A program made the translations under genes and the position numbers. Below the pieces are notes generated by a model. That model did no database searches. It saw nothing but the letters and a program-made list of their open reading frames with translations, and was not told where the DNA came from. Positions 59,308-64,000 of a stretch of 64,000 bases of DNA are shown here, in pieces; position 1 is the stretch's first letter; each line of letters starts with the position of its first letter. Location: positions 620,001 through 684,000 of the forward strand of contig CAZGVO010000001.1 in assembly GCA_964529175.1 (NCBI GenBank). Reading direction: 5' to 3'. Source of the DNA: JAAFJM01 sp964529175. GTDB taxonomy: Bacteria > Bacteroidota > Bacteroidia > UKL13-3.

Positions 59308-60720
59308 ATGAAACAAGGAAACTATTTTTATTTAAAAGCCATATTTTTAATCTTGTTTTTCTTGATCATTCGTTTTGTCATTCAGTTTGATGGTCTTTAT
59401 GGGCAAGATGCTTATGAATACATGAGGTATACCAATGAAATGTATTCGTTTTTTGAAAATGGCACTTTATTAGGCGATTATTTTTGGGGATTAGGTTATC
59501 CCTTTTTTGCCTGTATAGTTAATTTTTTTGTGCATAACGGAGGTTTGTCCCTTCAATTAGTATCATTACTGGCTGCATTTGTAACATGGGTATACATTGA
59601 TAAAATTATTGTTCTAATTTATGCTCAAGAACCTAATTACCTCATAACCTTTTTATTTTTGGTATTATCGCCCATTTTCATCATTCAAAGTATTTTAGTA
59701 ATGAGCGATATGTTGGCGTGTGCTTTTATAACAATAGCAATTTACTATTTTATCCTTTTTATTATTCAATCTCAAAATAAACACTGCCTACTAGGGATAA
59801 CTTTTAGCGCACTGTCATTACAAACCAGGTATGCATCAATTGTTGTTTTGATATTGTTTTTTGTTTTAGTATTTATCAAATTAATAAAGGCAAAAAATTA
59901 TACCATCATTTTGTGCTCTGTTCTAATTGGTACCATCATTTCTCTTCCTCATATTTATATTCGATCAAACAATAGTTTACAGTTTTTATCACATAATTTC
60001 TTAACAGACTGGAATATATTGAATTTATTTAAGAACAGTTTTGTTACCATAAATGGGGAGTCGCATAGTAAATTGATTAATTTAGTTTATGTCTTATACT
60101 CTTTTTTTCATCCTCAATTTTTTGCTTTTGGATGTTTAGTTTTTACATGGGTGCTAATAAAAAAACACCAATTTTTAGTTAGAAACCGTTTTCAAAATAT
60201 AATACTAATTTCTATACTAATTTATGCCATATTTTTGGCTGGAATTCCTTTTCAAAACAAACGATTTTTAGCACTTTCTTTCCCATTTGTAATAATTGTT
60301 TGTTACCCAATTTTAAAACAAATTATATTAACAACTAAAAGGAGTAAAGGCTTAATAATACTTGTTTTGTTTGTGCAATTTGGATTAATTGTTTACTTTG
60401 TTAAACCTAATTACCAAAGAAATAAATTAGAAAAAACTATTGCCAATGATTTAAATACTTTTTCGGGAAAAACCATTTATATATTTGATATAGATATTGC
60501 TTTAAAAGGAAGAAATGTTCCATTAGATTATCAAAATATTTGGTATAAGGAATATGAAAGGTTTAATAAAGGAGCTTTAGTGTTGTTAAATGCTGCGCAA
60601 TTAGAAAAACAATGGGTTGGGTTAAATCCACTAATTAATTGGAACAAGTTAAAGCTAACTGGCAATTTAAAGGTTTTAAAATCCTATGACAACGGCTGGA
60701 ATTTGTATGAAATTCAATAG
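59308..60720 (+). CDS. GT-C-type membrane glycosyltransferase
   Basis: About eleven transmembrane helices are predicted. The first periplasmic loop FDGLYGQDAYEYMRYTNE contains acidic residues placed as in PMT/ArnT-type enzymes. The C-terminal ~90 residues are soluble. The ATG at 59308 (MKQGNYFYLK) is preferred to a GTG six bases earlier. The donor and acceptor are unknown. Confidence 0.8.
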   Translation: MKQGNYFYLKAIFLILFFLIIRFVIQFDGLYGQDAYEYMRYTNEMYSFFENGTLLGDYFWGLGYPFFACIVNFFVHNGGLSLQLVSLLAAFVTWVYIDKIIVLIYAQEPNYLITFLFLVLSPIFIIQSILVMSDMLACAFITIAIYYFILFIIQSQNKHCLLGITFSALSLQTRYASIVVLILFFVLVFIKLIKAKNYTIILCSVLIGTIISLPHIYIRSNNSLQFLSHNFLTDWNILNLFKNSFVTINGESHSKLINLVYVLYSFFHPQFFAFGCLVFTWVLIKKHQFLVRNRFQNIILISILIYAIFLAGIPFQNKRFLALSFPFVIIVCYPILKQIILTTKRSKGLIILVLFVQFGLIVYFVKPNYQRNKLEKTIANDLNTFSGKTIYIFDIDIALKGRNVPLDYQNIWYKEYERFNKGALVLLNAAQLEKQWVGLNPLINWNKLKLTGNLKVLKSYDNGWNLYEIQ

Positions 60721-60727
60721 AAAATGA

Positions 60728-61462
60728 ATGAAGAAAATAGTTAAGATGATAAACAAATTATTAAGTATTATAAAACCTCAAAAACAAATAAATTCTGATA
60801 ATTTTATTAGAAGGCTTCGTTCATTGGTTATTGGTGAAGGAATGTTACATGAAGGCAATATCCCATTGATGGAGTTTGCCATTAAACACATGCCTGAAAA
60901 TGGGAGTGTTGTTGAAATTGGTTCGTATGGCGGTTTATCTACTAACTTAATTATTTACTTATTACAAAAAAATTTAAAAAACTATAAAGTGTTTAACTGC
61001 GATGCTTGGATTTATGAAGGATTTAATGATAACAACTTATTTATTGATGGCCGAAACGATATTTCGAGAGAAAACTACTCTTTATATATGAAAACAGCAT
61101 TTATAAACGCTACCAAGTTTTTAAGTGAAAAGAGTTTACCGCATTCATTTCATTTAAAATCGGATGAGTTTTTTGACAAATGGAACAACCAAAAACTTGA
61201 AACAGATTTGTTTGGAAACCAAGTAAAATTGGGAGGTCAAATTAGTTTTGCTTATATTGATGGAGGACACTCGTTTGAAGTAGCCATGAATGACTTTATT
61301 AATGTAGCAGAAAATATGTTAATTGGTGGTTTTGTGTTGCTTGATGACTCATCAGCTCATTTAAATTTTGGAAGTGCGCAAATTGTAAACAATATTAAAA
61401 AAGACCCTAGATTTGTGGTAATAGCTAAAGAGCCTAATTTTTTATTCAAAAAAGTATCATAA
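60728..61462 (+). CDS. Class I SAM-dependent methyltransferase (Methyltransf_24-like)
   Basis: The SAM-binding region is GSVVEIGSYGGLSTNLIIYLL, and FAYIDGGHSFEVAMNDF with GGFVLLDDSS are the later family blocks. The 244-residue protein probably methylates a sugar or a terminal group of the polysaccharide. It starts 8 bp after the glycosyltransferase gene. Confidence 0.85.
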   Translation: MKKIVKMINKLLSIIKPQKQINSDNFIRRLRSLVIGEGMLHEGNIPLMEFAIKHMPENGSVVEIGSYGGLSTNLIIYLLQKNLKNYKVFNCDAWIYEGFNDNNLFIDGRNDISRENYSLYMKTAFINATKFLSEKSLPHSFHLKSDEFFDKWNNQKLETDLFGNQVKLGGQISFAYIDGGHSFEVAMNDFINVAENMLIGGFVLLDDSSAHLNFGSAQIVNNIKKDPRFVVIAKEPNFLFKKVS

Positions 61463-61526
61463 TGAGGTTAAACAGATAACAGAACGTAATTAATAAAAAA
61501 GACTTAAAAAACACCTCAACTTACTT

Positions 61527-62777
61527 ATGAAGTATAAAGAAAACATGCATGTGCTCAAAAAATATTTTTTATTGGTAAGTGTAAATGTATTTGTATTGAT
61601 TGTTTTATTGGAAGTTTCATTACGCTTTTTACCATCAAAGTTTACCGAGTTTCCTGCAAGGATAAATTACCTAAGCGATAAAGAAGTAGGTTATTTTCCA
61701 ATGCCAAATCAAAATGAAAGTTACTATTTAAATTGCATAAAAAACACACAAATAAAAACCAATGAATTAGGAATGCGCATTACTCCAACTATGCCAGATA
61801 GTGCGTTAAAAATTGGATTATTAGGCGATTCTTTTTTACATGGATTAACAGTTTCTGATAGCCTGCACATAGCAACAAAAATCTCGCATTACACTAATAA
61901 TAAAGTGATAAATGGTGGTGTTTGTGGTTATGGAACTTATCAAGAGCTTTTGTTATGGCGAAAATTAATCAAACCACAAAAACCGCATGTAACCATACTG
62001 TTTCTATTTCTTGAAAACGATATTAGAGATAATCAGTGTGAACTTGCGCGAAGCGAAGGACAAGTATATAGTCCTTGCTGTGAAATAAACAATGATAGCT
62101 TACAACAGATAAATAAATTTGAAACCAGAACAAACAGCACCGAAAGTTTTAGTGGCTGGTTAAAAAAGAATAGCTATACTTACCGAGCTTTAAGAACACT
62201 ATTAAAATCAGAAAATAGAGTGTTAAGCGGCAAAGATTTTTTTAGTAAAAAAAGTTTTGCTTACAATATTTACAGGCCGGGTTTCAATAAATTATGGGAC
62301 GATGGATGGAAAATTACAGAATGGTCGTTAGCCACTTTAAAAAAAGAATGTGAAGAATCGGGCAGTAAGTTATTGGTGGTTAATGTTCCTGGCCCGGTGC
62401 AATGGGCTTATAGTTGGAAAAACGAAATAAGTAAACAAATACAAGATAATTATTTGCCTCCAGATTTTGATATTGATTACACAAATAAAAGGTTACAAAT
62501 GATTATAAATAACAACAAAATTGAATTGTTAGACTTAAAGTTGGATTTTATAAATTATAGAGATAGGTTTAAACTTCAAGAGCCAGTATTTGGTTGGTGT
62601 TGCGACCCTCATTGGAATCCCCTTGGACATCAATTAGCTGCCGATTTGGTTTACAATCATTTGGTTAAACTAGGTTGGGTAAAAGGTACATTGCGCCAAA
62701 GTACAAAATCCCCCAAAGAAATATTAGGAGATAAGTTATTCAATGATATTTACACTTGTCAGCAAATAATATTTTAG
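61527..62777 (+). CDS. SGNH/GDSL-family hydrolase-like protein
   Basis: An N-terminal membrane segment (about 11-29) is followed by an SGNH fold: LGDSFLHGLTV (Ser), FLFLENDIRDNQ (Asn/Asp), and CDPHWNPLGHQLAADLV (Asp/His). Several Cys (CCEINN, WCCDPH) could form disulfides in the periplasm. It may modify acyl groups on the polysaccharide. It is distantly similar in layout to the SGNH protein at 56955-57983. Confidence 0.85.
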   Translation: MKYKENMHVLKKYFLLVSVNVFVLIVLLEVSLRFLPSKFTEFPARINYLSDKEVGYFPMPNQNESYYLNCIKNTQIKTNELGMRITPTMPDSALKIGLLGDSFLHGLTVSDSLHIATKISHYTNNKVINGGVCGYGTYQELLLWRKLIKPQKPHVTILFLFLENDIRDNQCELARSEGQVYSPCCEINNDSLQQINKFETRTNSTESFSGWLKKNSYTYRALRTLLKSENRVLSGKDFFSKKSFAYNIYRPGFNKLWDDGWKITEWSLATLKKECEESGSKLLVVNVPGPVQWAYSWKNEISKQIQDNYLPPDFDIDYTNKRLQMIINNNKIELLDLKLDFINYRDRFKLQEPVFGWCCDPHWNPLGHQLAADLVYNHLVKLGWVKGTLRQSTKSPKEILGDKLFNDIYTCQQIIF

Positions 62778-62813
62778 AATCTGTTAAACCCCAATAATGA
62801 AAACCTATTTAAC

Positions 62814-63845
62814 ATGAAAGAACAATTGCCCCATATTGTTTTTATAACCCCTGGTTTTGCTGCTGATGAGGCTGACACTACTTGCATGCCTTATTTGCAA
62901 GTGTATTTTAAGGCGTTAGTAAACAGAGGTTATAAAATAAGTATTTTATCACTTCATTATCCATATAAAAACAGGGTTTATACTTGGAATAACTGTACAG
63001 TTTATTCATTTGCTAAACATGCTAAGTGGCAAAAACCTTTGCTTTGGTTTAAGGCAATTAAAACCATTGTTGCCATAAATAAAAAAGAACCAATTAAAGC
63101 CATTCATAGTTTTTGGTTGGGGGAGTGTGCCTTAATAGGCCATTGGGCGGTAAAAAAAGTTAATGTAAAACATTTAAACACACTAATGGGGCAAGATGTG
63201 TTACCGGGAAACAAGTTCTGCAAAATTCTTCCATTAAAATCAATGAACTTGGTAACGCTTTCCCCTTTTCATCAGCAAGTTTTTTATAAAAATTATAAAG
63301 TAAATACATCCATAGTTTTTTTTGGTACTGATAAAGCAAATGAGATTGAGAACAGCACTAAAACAATTGATTTTATTGGCGTTGGCTCATTAATTCCAAT
63401 AAAAAATTATAGTTTATTTGTGGATGTAATTTATGAATTAAATAAAACAAAGCCTGTTTCGGCCGTAATGATAGGCGATGGGGTAGAATTTGAATTATTA
63501 GCTCAAAAAATTAAAGATTTGCATTTACAAAATGTAATTAAGCTTTTGGGTGTTCAAACCAACGAACAGGTTTTAAGTTATTTAGCACAATCAAAAATAT
63601 TATTACACACAAGTAATCATGAGGGCTTCGGGATGATTTTTGCCGAAGCTTTACAACAACAAACAATGGTTGTTTCTACGCCTGTGGGTTGTATTTTTGA
63701 ATCTCCCAATGTATTATTAGCAAGTAATCATAACGAATTGGTAAAGGCTTGTCATACTATGCTTGATAAAACGTATGATAGCAATTTTCCAAATCCATTT
63801 GATATTGAAAAAACAATTGATGATTACCGCAAATTTTACCAATAA
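62814..63845 (+). CDS. GT4-family glycosyltransferase
   Basis: The 343-residue protein has the two-domain GT-B fold: an N-terminal PGFAADEADTTCMPYLQVYF acceptor domain and a C-terminal donor domain. The latter carries GVGSLIPIKNYSLFVDVI, VMIGDGVE and the E-x7-E motif in HEGFGMIFAEAL. It is a cytoplasmic, retaining nucleotide-sugar transferase that would add a sugar to the lipid-linked repeat unit. Confidence 0.92.
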   Translation: MKEQLPHIVFITPGFAADEADTTCMPYLQVYFKALVNRGYKISILSLHYPYKNRVYTWNNCTVYSFAKHAKWQKPLLWFKAIKTIVAINKKEPIKAIHSFWLGECALIGHWAVKKVNVKHLNTLMGQDVLPGNKFCKILPLKSMNLVTLSPFHQQVFYKNYKVNTSIVFFGTDKANEIENSTKTIDFIGVGSLIPIKNYSLFVDVIYELNKTKPVSAVMIGDGVEFELLAQKIKDLHLQNVIKLLGVQTNEQVLSYLAQSKILLHTSNHEGFGMIFAEALQQQTMVVSTPVGCIFESPNVLLASNHNELVKACHTMLDKTYDSNFPNPFDIEKTIDDYRKFYQ

Positions 63846-63958
63846 TTAATTGGAAGGACGCTTTAATTTCATTAATATTTTTGGAAAACAGCCTAATATA
63901 TCTATAATTGCTTTTACACTTAAAAACAAATAAGTTATATAAGTTAAAGTATAGGTAA

Positions 63959-64000
63959 ATGAAAAAAACAGTTGTTTTATATAATCCTTATGCAGTATTT
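63959..64000 (+). CDS. Gene start at window edge (possibly a B12-binding radical SAM protein)
   Basis: The last 42 bases read MKKTVVLYNPYAVF and run off the window. Similar openings occur in cobalamin-binding radical SAM proteins, but 14 residues cannot establish a family. Confidence 0.4.
   Translation, partial: MKKTVVLYNPYAVF

Noticed and set aside
1..64000. tRNA or rRNA genes
   Set aside because: No T-loop or acceptor-stem patterns and no rRNA-like sequence were seen on either strand by eye; a covariance search was not possible.

Overview
The window is from a low-GC member of the Bacteroidota. This rests on several signals: a TonB-dependent receptor, a protein with a type IX secretion (gliding-type) C-terminal domain, paired M16 peptidases, a LytS/LytTR two-component pair, very few Shine-Dalgarno sequences, and repeated promoters of the Bacteroidota form TTG-N18..21-TAnnTTTG. 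I cannot name the genus.

Layout. 1-2.2 kb (minus): start of rnpA, rpmH, a small lipoprotein and der. 2.3-3.4 kb: prfB, read through a programmed +1 frameshift, followed by a candidate small RNA. 3.6-6.0 kb (minus): TonB-dependent receptor behind a TPP riboswitch, so probably thiamine uptake. 6.1-10.6 kb: lipoprotein, short-chain dehydrogenase, LytS kinase/LytTR regulator/DinB-like operon, and a convergent pseudouridine synthase sharing a perfect 19-bp-arm palindrome with the DinB-like gene. 11.3-20.4 kb: a tight series of two M16 peptidases, a type IX cargo protein, ybeY, mnmG, a methyltransferase and an Ig-like lipoprotein. Three parS-like palindromes lie at 13.95-15.99 kb, which together with mnmG and rpmH/rnpA suggests an origin-proximal region. 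20.8-28.1 kb: pheS, a flavin reductase, a giant TraB/GumN protein and leucyl aminopeptidase.

28.2-42.6 kb is the accessory region. An XRE regulator and seven 41-bp tandem hairpin repeats precede a tyrosine recombinase whose C-terminus resembles integron integrases. After it comes what looks like an integron-type cassette array: an outward promoter in the recombinase 3' end, then segments bounded by GTTATA junctions and ~140-bp imperfect inverted repeats. The start of each segment is complementary to the repeat at its own far end, not to the neighbouring repeat, as expected for excisable cassettes. Cassette 1 encodes an unknown membrane protein. Cassette 2 contains a nested 9.3-kb module, bounded by inverted repeats and structured hairpins, with a TetR-controlled RND efflux operon that also has dps and metal/stress-type small genes. 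Cassette 3 encodes an unknown secreted protein. A truncated ADP-ribosylglycohydrolase gene ends the array.

42.7-44.7 kb: small unknown genes and a TsdA-like dihaem cytochrome. 44.8-63.8 kb: a surface-polysaccharide locus with a UbiA/DprE1-like/HAD trio, GT-C glycosyltransferases, AlgJ/AlgI-type O-acetylation, Wzz, O-antigen ligase/polymerase, DUF5989, SGNH hydrolases, a flippase, a methyltransferase and a GT4 glycosyltransferase. The window ends in the first codons of another gene.
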